From Shewanella benthica (GTDB taxonomy: Bacteria > Pseudomonadota > Gammaproteobacteria > Enterobacterales > Shewanellaceae), in contig JAKVHY010000028.1 of NCBI GenBank assembly GCA_023284085.1, forward strand, positions 1-64,000: a stretch of 64,000 nt of DNA, in the 5' to 3' direction. Under the pieces are notes generated by a model, which saw only the letters and a list, made by a program, of their open reading frames with translations, had not been told where the DNA came from and ran no database searches. Positions 28,036-37,213 of this stretch are shown piece by piece (the first letter of the stretch is position 1; every line of letters starts with the position of its first letter). Position numbers and translations under genes: made by a program.

Positions 28036-29442
28036 ATGACCACAAGTTCGAATTTGATTGCTTCAGATATTGAAGAGTACTTAAAAGTTCACGAAAACAA
28101 AGATATGTTGCGAGTGTTAACTTGTGGCAGTGTCGATGACGGTAAGTCTACCTTGATCGGTCGTTTGCTGTTTGATAGCAAGATGATCTTCGAAGATCAG
28201 TTGGCTGCGATTAAAAAAGATTCCAAGCGCTTCAATACCACGGATCAACCTTTCGATTTAGCCTTACTCGTTGATGGCTTACAGTCGGAACGTGAACAGG
28301 GTATCACTATTGACGTGGCGTACCGTTATTTTGCTACTGAGCAGCGCAAGTTTATTATTGCCGATACCCCCGGCCATGAGCAATATACACGTAATATGGC
28401 AACGGGTGCTTCAACATGTGATCTCGCGATTATTCTTATCGATGCGCGCCATGGTGTCCAAGTTCAGACCAAACGTCACAGCTTTATTTGCTCACTTTTG
28501 GGTATTAAGCATGTTGTGGTGGCGATAAATAAGATGGACGCTGTCGATTATGATCAGTCTGTCTATCAGAAGATCAAAAAAGAGTACCGTAAATTCGCAG
28601 AAGCGTTAACTTTTGACGACATTCGATTTGTTCCCATCTCTGCGCTAAAGGGAGATAACGTCGTTAACGAAAGTGAACATATGCCATGGTACCCTGGTTC
28701 CACCTTAATGAAGCTGTTAAATACAGTTTCTATTACTCGTGCAAAGAGTGATGATTTTCGCATGCAAGTTCAATATGTCAATCGTCCGAATCTTGATTTT
28801 AGAGGTTTTTGCGGCAATATAGCAGCGGGAGATATACGTGTTGGAGATACTATCGTTACTCTACCGTCAGGCAAAGAGAGTAAAGTTAAGTCTATAGTCA
28901 CTTTCGATGGTGACTTAGAGAAAGCTTCAGCTGGTATGCCCATTACCATTACGTTAGAAGACGAGATTGATATTAGCCGTGGCGACATGTTAGTTAGACC
29001 CCATGCACAGCCCTTCTCGAGTAGTCATTTCGAAGCGGATGTGGTTTGGATGACTGAAGAGCCTCTGCATATCGATCGTGAGTATGCGATTAAAGTAGGC
29101 AGTAAATCTGTCTACGGTCATGTTGAGGTTATTAACCATAAAGTAGATGTTAATACACTGGAAACCCAGCCTACTCAGCAATTAGGTTTGAATGAAATCG
29201 GTAATTGTGAGTTTACTGTAACTGCACCGATTCAATTTGATGCATACGATGTAAATCGCTCTACGGGTGCATTTATTATCATTGATCGTTTAACTAACGT
29301 AACTGTTGGTGCAGGCATGATACGTAAGCCTGTCGAAGCCAAATTGAATAGTGACAGCTCTCAGTTTTCAGAATTTGAAGTAGAGATGAATGCACTGGTT
29401 CGTAAGCATTTTCCTCACTGGGGGGCAAAAATAATTCGTTAA
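28036..29442 (+). CDS. cysN: Sulfate adenylyltransferase subunit 1 (GTPase)
   Basis: CysN is the EF-Tu-like GTPase subunit of ATP sulfurylase, which couples GTP hydrolysis to APS synthesis. The P-loop GSVDDGKST is at 31-39, DTPGHEQYTRN forms switch II and NKMD the guanine-specificity motif, and a beta-barrel domain follows. At 468 residues it is a stand-alone CysN, not a CysNC fusion; the APS kinase is encoded downstream. AAGGA precedes ATG 28036. It is separated from cysD by the hairpin and REP pair and ends before a strong terminator, so cysDN is probably one operon. Confidence 0.97.
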   Translation: MTTSSNLIASDIEEYLKVHENKDMLRVLTCGSVDDGKSTLIGRLLFDSKMIFEDQLAAIKKDSKRFNTTDQPFDLALLVDGLQSEREQGITIDVAYRYFATEQRKFIIADTPGHEQYTRNMATGASTCDLAIILIDARHGVQVQTKRHSFICSLLGIKHVVVAINKMDAVDYDQSVYQKIKKEYRKFAEALTFDDIRFVPISALKGDNVVNESEHMPWYPGSTLMKLLNTVSITRAKSDDFRMQVQYVNRPNLDFRGFCGNIAAGDIRVGDTIVTLPSGKESKVKSIVTFDGDLEKASAGMPITITLEDEIDISRGDMLVRPHAQPFSSSHFEADVVWMTEEPLHIDREYAIKVGSKSVYGHVEVINHKVDVNTLETQPTQQLGLNEIGNCEFTVTAPIQFDAYDVNRSTGAFIIIDRLTNVTVGAGMIRKPVEAKLNSDSSQFSEFEVEMNALVRKHFPHWGAKIIR

Positions 29443-29482
29443 CAAACGGATTGTTTTTGAACAAGCTCTTTGGTTATTAAAT

Positions 29483-29517
29483 AAGGCTGTATGGCACTCT
29501 TGCTGACAGCCTTTTTT
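29483..29517 (+). terminator. Rho-independent terminator after cysN
   Basis: AAGGCTGT (29483-29490) pairs with ACAGCCTT (29506-29513) across a 15-base loop, and the stem is followed by a run of T to 29517. It separates cysDN from the permease gene. Confidence 0.85.
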
Positions 29518-29568
29518 CATTATAACTTGTATTAAATTCACGATAATTTACATTAGCGAAGAACGATT

Positions 29569-31302
29569 ATGTCTTTTAGTGCATATTTAACGCTTGCCAT
29601 CTTTTTTATGACTATCATTGGCTTAGTTCGATTTCAAAGTCGATCTTCTACTGTGTTTGGAGCCACTTTACTTTCTTTAGTCGCACTTGGGCTCGTTTCT
29701 ACAGAGCAGCTTCTCTCTAGTATGGCTAACCCCGGGCTTGTGACATTAGTATTATTGATTCTCTGTTCTTTTGCGCTTGAGAAAACTCGGTTACTGCGAG
29801 TTATTGCCTCTAAAGTCATTGTGAGTAGTTACCAATCAACTTGGTTTAGGTTGTTTGGCGTGACGACCATATGTTCTGCGCTCCTTAATAATACAGCCGT
29901 TGTTGCCACTCTTTTATCTCCTATTCGTAATAATCCGCATCACTTTTCCAGCAAGTTGCTTTTGCCTTTATCTTATGCCGCAATTTTGGGAGGCACACTA
30001 ACGCTTATAGGCACTTCTACTAATTTAATTGTGAATAGCCTTTATATTGATGCGCAAGGTCAGTCTTTATCATTTTTCTCATTTACGGCTGTTGGTGCTT
30101 TCCTTGTTGTGGGTTGCGGTTTCGTTTTATGGTTTTGTAGTCGTTGGCTACCAGAAATAATTCAAAAGGATACAGATTCTAAAGGGTACTTTTTAGATGC
30201 CAAAGTCATCGCCGGTTCTGAACTCATTGGTCGTTCGGTTGAGCAGAATGGACTACGTCACTTAGAATCTCTTTTTTTAGTAGAAGTGGTAAGAGATGGA
30301 CATTTAATCAGCCCGGTAGCGCCTTCTGAAGTACTACAGGAAGGTGACCGACTAATTTTCTGTGGTGACATTGCTAAGATGATGCAATTGGGGCAATTTT
30401 CAGGGCTGGAACTGTTTGCCGATAAAAATGGCTTGTTGAAATCAAACTTAACTGAAGTTGTTGTTAAACAAGAGAGTGTATTGGTTGGAAAGTCGATCAA
30501 AATATGTGGCTTTCGAGCCCTTTTTGATGCGGCTGTTGTAGCCATTCGACGTGACGGTGAAGAAGTATCAGGTAAGCTTGGTGAAGTTGAAATTAAAGCC
30601 GGTGATTTTCTTGTTCTTGCCGTCGGTGAAGATTATCGTACTCGAAGGAACATTAGTAAAAACTTCATTACTGTCAGTGGCGTAGAGCCAGAGATTCGAA
30701 TCAATGGCTTTAAGGCTTGGTTATCGGTCGGTGGTTTTGTGTTAACGATTGGATTAGCGGCAACTGGCATCATAGGCATGCTAGAAGGTTTGTTATTGTT
30801 TTTAGGGCTACTGGTTTTTAGTGAGTGCGTTAATGTCAATGAACTCATGAGACGATTTCCTGCTGATATTTGGTTAATTGTTTCATCTGCAATTTTATTA
30901 TCTCATGCTTTAGTCAATTCTGGTGTGGTCGAAGCGCTAGGCATTTGGGTCAATGCGTCCACAGATCAGAATCACGTCTATTTAGCTTTAATTCTTGTCT
31001 ATATAGCAACTTGGCTTATGACGGAGTTGATTACTAATAATGCAGCTGCGGCACTTATGTTCCCTATTGCTTATAGTATAGCGTTAGGATTTGGTGTAGA
31101 TATTCTTCCATTTGTTATGACCGTTGCTTTTGCTGCGAGCGGTAGCTTCATTAGCCCGTATGGTTACCAAACGAATCTTATGGTATTCAACGCAGGCCAA
31201 TATCGTTTGCAAGATTTTGTAAAAGTTGGCTTACCTGTGAGTTTAGTTTATGCCGTTATTGTAATAATAACGGTTCCAATATTTTTTCCGTTTTATAAAT
31301 AA
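29569..31302 (+). CDS. SLC13-type permease with two TrkA-C domains, probable sulfate importer
   Basis: This 577-residue membrane protein has two blocks of transmembrane helices (about 1-190 and 385-577) flanking two cytoplasmic RCK_C/TrkA-C domains (about 200-370, including SELIGRSVEQNGLR and VLVGKSIKICGFRALF). The SLC13/CitT-type motifs are visible: LLNNTAVVATLL, TLIGTSTNLIVN and, in the second half, LITNNAAAALMFP and SGSFISPYGYQTNLM. Related proteins act as sodium/sulfate symporters. Its position between cysN and cysC, an order I recall from Shewanella, supports sulfate uptake for PAPS synthesis. Specificity is inferred from context. Confidence 0.87.
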   Translation: MSFSAYLTLAIFFMTIIGLVRFQSRSSTVFGATLLSLVALGLVSTEQLLSSMANPGLVTLVLLILCSFALEKTRLLRVIASKVIVSSYQSTWFRLFGVTTICSALLNNTAVVATLLSPIRNNPHHFSSKLLLPLSYAAILGGTLTLIGTSTNLIVNSLYIDAQGQSLSFFSFTAVGAFLVVGCGFVLWFCSRWLPEIIQKDTDSKGYFLDAKVIAGSELIGRSVEQNGLRHLESLFLVEVVRDGHLISPVAPSEVLQEGDRLIFCGDIAKMMQLGQFSGLELFADKNGLLKSNLTEVVVKQESVLVGKSIKICGFRALFDAAVVAIRRDGEEVSGKLGEVEIKAGDFLVLAVGEDYRTRRNISKNFITVSGVEPEIRINGFKAWLSVGGFVLTIGLAATGIIGMLEGLLLFLGLLVFSECVNVNELMRRFPADIWLIVSSAILLSHALVNSGVVEALGIWVNASTDQNHVYLALILVYIATWLMTELITNNAAAALMFPIAYSIALGFGVDILPFVMTVAFAASGSFISPYGYQTNLMVFNAGQYRLQDFVKVGLPVSLVYAVIVIITVPIFFPFYK

Positions 31303-31414
31303 TGTGAGAGTAGCGATTAAACAAGTTTGTTGAAACTGTGGTTTTGATAACCTTGGCTAAATTTAGTTTATTGTTTATGCGCATTATAATAAGAATGATT
31401 TCAAAGGATAAGAG

Positions 31415-32053
31415 ATGACACAAGATCAATATAAAGTTGTTGAGGTTGAAGGTGATAAGTCATCTGACGTGGTATGGCACCAAGCGAGTGTTTCCCATCA
31501 GGATAGAGAAACTGCGAATGGACATCTTGGTGCTGTATTATGGTTTACGGGACTAAGTGGCTCGGGGAAGTCAACTGTCGCTAACGCAGTCGATAAAATG
31601 TTGCACGATTTAGGCTGTAAAACTTATGTGCTAGATGGGGATAATGTTCGTCATGGCTTAAACGGCGATTTAGGCTTCTCTGATGTAGACAGAGTTGAAA
31701 ATATCCGCCGTATTGGTGAGGTTTCCAAGCTGTTTGTTGATGCAGGTTTACTGGTATCTACAGCGTTTATCTCTCCTTTTATTCTTGATAGAGAGATGGT
31801 GAGAAGCCAACTAACACATGGACAATTTGTTGAGGTATTTATTGATACTCCAATTGAAATATGTGAACAAAGGGATCCCAAAGGGCTTTATAAAAAGGCC
31901 AGAGCAGGCGAGATAAAAAACTTCACCGGAATCGATTCTGCCTACGAATACCCTATCAAACCAGAAGTTCGAGTGAAAACTGCAGAGCAGTCGGTGGAAG
32001 CCTGTGCGAAGCAAGTGGTAGACTATCTTAAAGATAATGGATATTTAGGATAA
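31415..32053 (+). CDS. cysC: Adenylylsulfate kinase
   Basis: CysC phosphorylates APS to PAPS, the donor for sulfotransferases. The 212-residue protein carries the Walker A loop GLSGSGKST (46-54), LDGDNVRHGLN, and FISPFILDREMVR with the conserved Ser, plus the DPKGLYKKARAGEI and FTGIDSAYE lid motifs. AAGGA lies upstream of ATG 31415. It completes the cysD/cysN/permease/cysC set. With five sulfotransferase-like genes on the same strand, the product PAPS is the likely substrate of polysaccharide sulfation. Confidence 0.97.
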   Translation: MTQDQYKVVEVEGDKSSDVVWHQASVSHQDRETANGHLGAVLWFTGLSGSGKSTVANAVDKMLHDLGCKTYVLDGDNVRHGLNGDLGFSDVDRVENIRRIGEVSKLFVDAGLLVSTAFISPFILDREMVRSQLTHGQFVEVFIDTPIEICEQRDPKGLYKKARAGEIKNFTGIDSAYEYPIKPEVRVKTAEQSVEACAKQVVDYLKDNGYLG

Positions 32054-32208
32054 CATCGCTTCAAGGGTTAAGACTAAAAGTGGAATATGTCCTGCTTTGT
32101 TTGTCATTTTTGAACTTGTTTCAGGATCCAGCTTGATACCTTGTTGCTTTATGTGTTCTATCTTGGACCAGCCTAAGCTCACTGCCTTAGCTCCCTATAA
32201 AGGAATTT

Positions 32209-33180
32209 ATGAACTACGATATTTTTAATGGCGATGCCGATGGCATTATCGCCTTGTTACAGCTTCGCTTAGCTAATCCAGTTGATAGTAAGTTGATCAC
32301 CGGGGTTAAACGTGACATTCAGTTGCTTGATAAGCTCTCTGTAAAGCAAGGAGATCAAGTCACTGTTCTCGATATCTCTATGGAAAAGAATATTAATGGC
32401 TTAAACAGGGCGCTAGAAGCTGGAGCCAGTGTCTTTTACGCCGATCATCACAGGAGTGGTGATATCCCATCTCATGAAGGCCTAACTTCGCGTATCAATC
32501 TGGATGCCAATACTTGTACAGCGCTTATTATCGATGAATTTTTGCAAGGTCAGTTTCATCTATGGGCTATTACAGCAGCTTATGGCGATAACTTGGTCGC
32601 TAAAGCCAATGAGCTAGCCTTGGCGGTGGGTTTAACGACTGAGCAAGCCGAGCAGCTTAAAGAGCTGGGGACGCTCATTAACTATAATGGCTATGGTAGT
32701 AAGGTAACTGATCTACATTATCATCCGGCTGATCTTTTCAAATCCCTTTCGGCCTATGCCTCTCCATTTGAAGTGATAGCCGATAAAAACTCTCCTTTTT
32801 ATGGTTTGCGGGAGGCGTATGAAGAAGATATGGAAAATGCACTCGCAGTCGAGGCTATCCACAAGAGTGAAATTTTCTCTTTGTATGAACTACCAAATGA
32901 AGCTTGGGCAAGGCGTATAAGTGGTGTATATGGCAATCTATTAGCGAATCAGAACTTGGATTCGGCTCACGGTGTCTTAACCGAAAACAGTGACGGCTCT
33001 TATACTTTTTCTTTAAGGGCTCCTTTACGCAATAAACAGGGGGCTGGGGATATTTGCTCACAGTTCGACTCTGGCGGTGGACGGGCTGCTGCAGCTGGGA
33101 TCAATGCATTATGTAAACAGGATATCCAAAAACTGATTTCTATTGTGGAAAATAGTTATACGCACCGAGTTATCGCTTAA
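32209..33180 (+). CDS. DHH-family phosphoesterase
   Basis: The 323-residue protein has the DHH-family metal-binding motifs: FNGDADGI near residue 6, VLDIS near 53 and ADHHRSGD (DHH 79-81), plus a C-terminal GGGRAAAAGINAL segment of the DHHA1 type. DHH proteins of the NrnA group degrade nanoRNA and dephosphorylate 3'-phosphoadenosine 5'-phosphate (PAP). Position directly after cysC suggests a PAP phosphatase that removes the inhibitory by-product of sulfotransferases; that is inference. AAAGGA lies five bases before ATG. A decayed partial copy of a related gene lies at 36598-36696. Confidence 0.85.
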   Translation: MNYDIFNGDADGIIALLQLRLANPVDSKLITGVKRDIQLLDKLSVKQGDQVTVLDISMEKNINGLNRALEAGASVFYADHHRSGDIPSHEGLTSRINLDANTCTALIIDEFLQGQFHLWAITAAYGDNLVAKANELALAVGLTTEQAEQLKELGTLINYNGYGSKVTDLHYHPADLFKSLSAYASPFEVIADKNSPFYGLREAYEEDMENALAVEAIHKSEIFSLYELPNEAWARRISGVYGNLLANQNLDSAHGVLTENSDGSYTFSLRAPLRNKQGAGDICSQFDSGGGRAAAAGINALCKQDIQKLISIVENSYTHRVIA

Positions 33181-33247
33181 TTAAGCCGGTTCTTTAGGCA
33201 CTATGTGAATCCTTAGAGTACCTTGTATCATCAGAGATTTAGACATT

Positions 33248-34414
33248 ATGAAAATTGCGGTTGTAGGCACAGGTTATGTTGGTTTATCGAATGCGGTTCT
33301 ATTAGCACAACAGAATCAAGTGATAGCCATAGATGTGATTGAAGAAAAAGTTAACTTGATTAATGCAAGAAAAACCACGGTCGAAGATGCAGAAATTGAA
33401 CATTATTTATCATCCAAACAGCTAGATTTAACCGCTACTATGGATTGTGAGCTTGCTTATTCAGATGCCGACTATGTGATTATTGCTACGCCTACTGACT
33501 ATGACACTGAAACCAACTATTTTAATACAAGTTCGGTAGAATCTGTTATTCAGGACGTCATTCGTATCAATCCCGATGCTGTTATGGTGATAAAATCAAC
33601 GGTTCCTGTGGGTTTCACTCAGTCAGTGAGAAAGAAGTATGACAGCGACAATATTATTTTTTCTCCTGAATTTTTAAGGGAAGGGAAGGCGTTATACGAC
33701 AATTTGCACCCTTCAAGAATTATCATTGGAGAGTCATCCGAAAGAGCCGAAACATTTGCAGCTCTTTTGTCAGGCGGTGCCATAAAAAGTGACATTCCAG
33801 TTTTGTATATTAACTCTACAGAAGCAGAAGCGATCAAACTTTTTTCTAATACCTATCTAGCTATGAGGGTTGCATATTTTAACGAGCTAGATAGTTATGC
33901 CGAATCTCATGATCTGGATTCCAGGCATATCATCGATGGGGTAGGCCTAGACCCTCGCATTGGAAATCATTACAATAATCCATCTTTTGGCTATGGTGGC
34001 TACTGTTTACCTAAAGATACTAAGCAATTAAAGGCTAATTATGCCGATGTGCCGAATAGCTTGATTAGTGCGATTGTCGATGCCAATGCTACCCGCAAAG
34101 ACTTTATAGCCGATTCGATTATCAAGAGGAACCCCAAGATAGTTGGTATATATCGGTTGATCATGAAATCTGGCTCGGATAATTTTCGTGCATCTTCGAT
34201 TCAGGGGATCATGAAACGGATCAAAGCCAAGGGTATTGAGGTTGTGGTGTATGAGCCAGTTTTGGATGAAGCTGAATTTTACCATTCCAGGGTTATAACT
34301 GACCTCAGTGAGTTTAAGTCTATTTCTGACGTTATTGTTTCTAATCGTATGGTCGATGAGATAAACGATGTCATAGACAAAGTATATACACGTGATTTGT
34401 TTGGTTCGGATTGA
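33248..34414 (+). CDS. ugd: UDP-glucose 6-dehydrogenase
   Basis: Ugd oxidises UDP-glucose twice to UDP-glucuronate with NAD+. The 388-residue protein has the N-terminal Rossmann motif VVGTGYVGLSNA, ATPTDYD, SPEFLREGKALYD, and the catalytic YGGYCLPKDT with Cys253. Length and motifs match the compact E. coli-type enzyme. It is followed by the uronate 4-epimerase gene and then galU, so this block makes UDP-glucose, UDP-glucuronate and UDP-galacturonate for an acidic polymer. Confidence 0.95.
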   Translation: MKIAVVGTGYVGLSNAVLLAQQNQVIAIDVIEEKVNLINARKTTVEDAEIEHYLSSKQLDLTATMDCELAYSDADYVIIATPTDYDTETNYFNTSSVESVIQDVIRINPDAVMVIKSTVPVGFTQSVRKKYDSDNIIFSPEFLREGKALYDNLHPSRIIIGESSERAETFAALLSGGAIKSDIPVLYINSTEAEAIKLFSNTYLAMRVAYFNELDSYAESHDLDSRHIIDGVGLDPRIGNHYNNPSFGYGGYCLPKDTKQLKANYADVPNSLISAIVDANATRKDFIADSIIKRNPKIVGIYRLIMKSGSDNFRASSIQGIMKRIKAKGIEVVVYEPVLDEAEFYHSRVITDLSEFKSISDVIVSNRMVDEINDVIDKVYTRDLFGSD

Positions 34415-34501
34415 TTAAATAGCAGGTGCTGGGAAAAGTAGGTTCTATTAAAAAGAAAAGCGTCAGAGTTCTTAGCCTCTGCTCGGTTTTTGACTTCTAA
34501 G

Positions 34502-34530
34502 TAGGACAAAGTCCGTCCTAGCGCCTTTTT
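34502..34530 (+). terminator. Possible weak terminator after ugd
   Basis: TAGGAC pairs with GTCCTA (34502-34520) and is followed shortly by GCGCC and five T (34526-34530). The T tract is offset from the stem, so this is a low-confidence terminator just upstream of the epimerase gene. Confidence 0.35.
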
Positions 34531-34551
34531 AGGTTTTAAAAAGAGAACGTG

Positions 34552-35559
34552 ATGAAGTATTTAGTGACCGGAGCTGCCGGTTTTATCGGGTTTAAGGTTA
34601 GTGAGCGTTTATGTGCCATGGGCCATGAGGTTGTAGGTATTGATAATCTCAATGCTTATTATGATGTTAATCTAAAGTTGGCACGCTTAGACAGACTTAA
34701 GCCCTTAGATAATTTTTCATTCGTTGAGCTGGATTTGGCCGATAGAGAAGGTATTGCCAACTTGTTTGCCGAAAGTGGTTTCGGCCGTGTTATTCATCTT
34801 GCGGCTCAAGCGGGTGTGCGTTATTCAATTGAGAACCCCATGGCCTATGCCGATAGTAATTTGGTTGGTCATTTGACGATACTTGAAGGTTGTCGTCATC
34901 ACAAGGTCGAGCATCTGGTCTATGCTTCATCGAGCTCTGTATATGGCCTTAATGCCAAGATGCCATTCTCGACTGCTGATAGTGTCGACCACCCCATTTC
35001 CTTGTACGCTGCCACCAAGAAAGCCAACGAATTGATGTCTCATACCTATGCTCATTTGTATGGCGTACCGACAACTGGGCTGCGGTTCTTTACTGTGTAC
35101 GGCCCATGGGGGCGTCCTGATATGGCTCTCTTTAAGTTCACTAAGTCTATTTTGAATGGTGAAGCTATCGATGTGTACAACCATGGCAACCTAAGTCGAG
35201 ACTTTACTTATATCGATGACGTTGTCGAAGGTATTATTCGCATTCAAGATGTTATTCCTACTGTCGATGATAATTGGTCGGTTGAAATGGCGACACCTTT
35301 TACTAGTTCTGCACCTTATCGTGTGTTCAACATAGGTAACGGTAACCCGGTAAACTTGATGGACTTCATTTCTGCACTCGAAACTGCGTTAGGCATCGAA
35401 GCGGTGAAGAACATGATGGACATGCAGCCTGGTGATGTTTATTCTACCTGGGCGGATACCGAAGATCTTTTTAAGACAGTTGCTTATAAGCCAGAAATGG
35501 ATGTTGCGACAGGGGTTAAACTTTTTGTCGACTGGTATCGTGAGTTTTATCAATGCTAA
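34552..35559 (+). CDS. UDP-glucuronate 4-epimerase-type NAD-dependent epimerase
   Basis: This 335-residue short-chain dehydrogenase-type protein has the NAD-binding GAAGFIG (7-13), HLAAQAGVRYSIENP and SSSSVYG, and the catalytic pair in YAATK (Tyr152, Lys156). FFTVYGPWGRPDMALFKF is the block typical of UDP-glucuronate 4-epimerases (CapI/WbnF type), which make UDP-galacturonate. I chose ATG 34552 because AAGAGAA lies five bases upstream; the GTG at 34549 in frame is less well placed. It lies between ugd, its substrate source, and galU. Confidence 0.93.
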   Translation: MKYLVTGAAGFIGFKVSERLCAMGHEVVGIDNLNAYYDVNLKLARLDRLKPLDNFSFVELDLADREGIANLFAESGFGRVIHLAAQAGVRYSIENPMAYADSNLVGHLTILEGCRHHKVEHLVYASSSSVYGLNAKMPFSTADSVDHPISLYAATKKANELMSHTYAHLYGVPTTGLRFFTVYGPWGRPDMALFKFTKSILNGEAIDVYNHGNLSRDFTYIDDVVEGIIRIQDVIPTVDDNWSVEMATPFTSSAPYRVFNIGNGNPVNLMDFISALETALGIEAVKNMMDMQPGDVYSTWADTEDLFKTVAYKPEMDVATGVKLFVDWYREFYQC

Positions 35560-35651
35560 TTTATAGCATTGCCTAATTTGTATGACCTTTTCGAGAAAAC
35601 TGAGCCTTTAGCTTAGTTTTTGTTGTCTTTCTAGTGAAATAAGTTACCTTT

Positions 35652-36539
35652 ATGAAAGTTGTTATTCCAGTTGCTGGCCTTGGTACGCGTATGCTTCCTG
35701 CTACTAAAGCCATTCCGAAAGAGATGTTGCCATTAGTCGATAAGCCCTTAATTCAATACATTGTCGATGAATGCGTAAAAGCCGGAGTTAAAGAGATAGT
35801 ACTGGTAACCCATGCCAGTAAAAATGCCATCGAGAATCACTTCGATACTTCTTATGAGCTCGAGTCAACACTTGAGAAGCGGGTAAAGCGCCAGTTACTG
35901 GAAGAAGTACAGGCTATTTGTCCTAAAGATGTAACCATAATGCATGTGCGTCAAGGTGAGGCTAAAGGGCTAGGGCATGCTGTCTTGTGTGCTAAGCCTT
36001 GTATTGGTAATAATCCTTTTGCTGTGGTTTTACCCGATGTAATTTTAGATGAATATACCGCCAATCAAACCAGTGAAAATTTAGCGGCTATGATTGGCCG
36101 TTACAAGTCTACTTTGGCTAGTCAGATCATGGTTTCACCTGTTGCTGATGAAGACGTCAGTAAGTATGGTATTGCCGATTGTGATGGCGTGGGTCTGTGT
36201 GCTGGTGAGTCAACAGCTATCACTAAGATGGTTGAAAAACCTACTCTAGATGAGGCTCCATCTAATCTTGCCGTTGTTGGCCGTTATGTCTTATCTGAAA
36301 AAATATGGGATCTCCTGGCAAAAACACCAGCAGGTGCCGGGGATGAGATTCAACTTACAGATGCCATCGATATGTTGATCGAATCCGATACAGTAGAAGC
36401 GTTTCACATGACAGGTAAATCCCACGATTGTGGTGATAAGCTTGGTTACATGACCGCATTTGTAGAGTATGGGCTGAGAAACGAAAAGCTTGGGGCTGAG
36501 TTTAGAGCTCAGTTGGAGCAAATTCTAGATAAAGACTAA
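35652..36539 (+). CDS. galU: UTP-glucose-1-phosphate uridylyltransferase
   Basis: GalU makes UDP-glucose from UTP and glucose 1-phosphate. The 295-residue protein opens with VIPVAGLGTRMLPATKAIPK, the nucleotidyltransferase signature, and contains MLPLVDKPLIQYIVDE, RQGEAKGLGHAVLCA, FAVVLPDVILDE, KMVEKP and GDKLGYMTAFVEYGL. Length and motifs are standard. As the last + strand gene of the precursor block it supplies the substrate of ugd. Hairpins lie downstream (ACCCCG/CGGGGT at 36568-36591). Confidence 0.96.
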   Translation: MKVVIPVAGLGTRMLPATKAIPKEMLPLVDKPLIQYIVDECVKAGVKEIVLVTHASKNAIENHFDTSYELESTLEKRVKRQLLEEVQAICPKDVTIMHVRQGEAKGLGHAVLCAKPCIGNNPFAVVLPDVILDEYTANQTSENLAAMIGRYKSTLASQIMVSPVADEDVSKYGIADCDGVGLCAGESTAITKMVEKPTLDEAPSNLAVVGRYVLSEKIWDLLAKTPAGAGDEIQLTDAIDMLIESDTVEAFHMTGKSHDCGDKLGYMTAFVEYGLRNEKLGAEFRAQLEQILDKD

Positions 36540-36597
36540 ATCAAGTTTTAAGCTATAAGCTTGATATGACCCCGGTTAAGTGGACACGGGGTTTAAA

Positions 36598-36696
36598 TTC
36601 ACGGCGGCTTATGGCGATCACCTTATTGCTAAGGCCATTAAATTAGCTGAGCAAACTGGTTTGTCTAAGGGCTGCAGCAGCAGGGATCAATGCATA
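36598..36696 (+). pseudogene. Decayed fragment of a DHH phosphoesterase gene
   Basis: Bases 36598-36669 translate to FTAAYGDHLIAKAIKLAEQT and following residues, matching ITAAYGDNLVAKANELALAV of the intact DHH protein at 32209. Bases 36670-36693 then encode AAAAGIN in another frame, matching the C-terminal AAAAGINAL. About 470 bases between the two blocks are missing. Sequence divergence shows it is not a recent copy. It ends at a stop just before the REP at the end of the RAYT gene. Confidence 0.75.
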
Positions 36697-36698
36697 AG

Positions 36699-36716
36699 CT
36701 AAAGCCGCTCCTAGGG
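36699..36716 (-). repeat. REP copy overlapping the RAYT stop codon
   Basis: The - strand reads CCTAGGAGCGGCTTTAGC, the REP head with C replacing the usual G before TAGGAG. The TAG inside it is the stop of the RAYT gene. Confidence 0.75.
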
Positions 36717-37166
36717 TAAATATATGCAATCCCAATGTGAGTAATTTCCAATATTGTCTACTAAATTCGCTCTCAACGGGTTAGCAACTATGTACCTCAT
36801 CACTTCCTTTACCTCTTCATCTTGCCTCAAGCAATGATCGTAAAATCCTGGTTGCCACACTTTAATATTCCGTTTCAGATGAGTATTTATCTGTTCTGCA
36901 CTCCTGCCTTTCACGTAACCTATAGCACGACTTAAATCAGTGACATCATTGAGTATGAACAGCCAATGCAGGTGATCTGGCATCAAGGTATAGCCTATAG
37001 TTGACGTTATTTTTTGGTCATCAGACAATTTCAAATTATTAATGACTATTCGAGCACTGCCAAAATCATTAAACAATGGCTCTCTTTCATGGGTATTGGT
37101 CGTAACGAAGTAGATATTATTTTCGTTACTGTATCTTCCAAGCCGCAAGTTACTTCCATGTTCCAT
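36711..37166 (-). CDS. REP-associated tyrosine transposase (RAYT)
   Basis: The 151-residue protein is a single-domain Y1 HUH endonuclease of the TnpA_REP family. YTLMPDHLHWLFIL gives the two metal-binding histidines, and RYIVANPLRANLV carries the catalytic Tyr. I chose ATG 37166 because AAGG lies six bases upstream; a TTG at 37193 is in frame. The gene is flanked by REP palindromes on both sides, and the TAG stop lies inside the REP at 36699-36716. RAYTs are domesticated transposases thought to mobilise or maintain REPs; this one probably serves the REPs seen at 27.9, 37.2, 38.8 and 46.7 kb. Confidence 0.92.
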   Translation of the reverse strand: MEHGSNLRLGRYSNENNIYFVTTNTHEREPLFNDFGSARIVINNLKLSDDQKITSTIGYTLMPDHLHWLFILNDVTDLSRAIGYVKGRSAEQINTHLKRNIKVWQPGFYDHCLRQDEEVKEVMRYIVANPLRANLVDNIGNYSHWDCIYLP

Positions 37167-37213
37167 AATTAGCCTTGTTCTGATTGAAATCAATTTATTA
37201 ATTTTAGAAGAAC

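Noticed and set aside
36568..36591. ACCCCG/CGGGGT palindrome with GTTAAGTGGACAC between, suspected as an insertion-sequence end
   Set aside because: Only one end is seen, with no transposase of that type and no target duplication; treated as a simple hairpin after galU.
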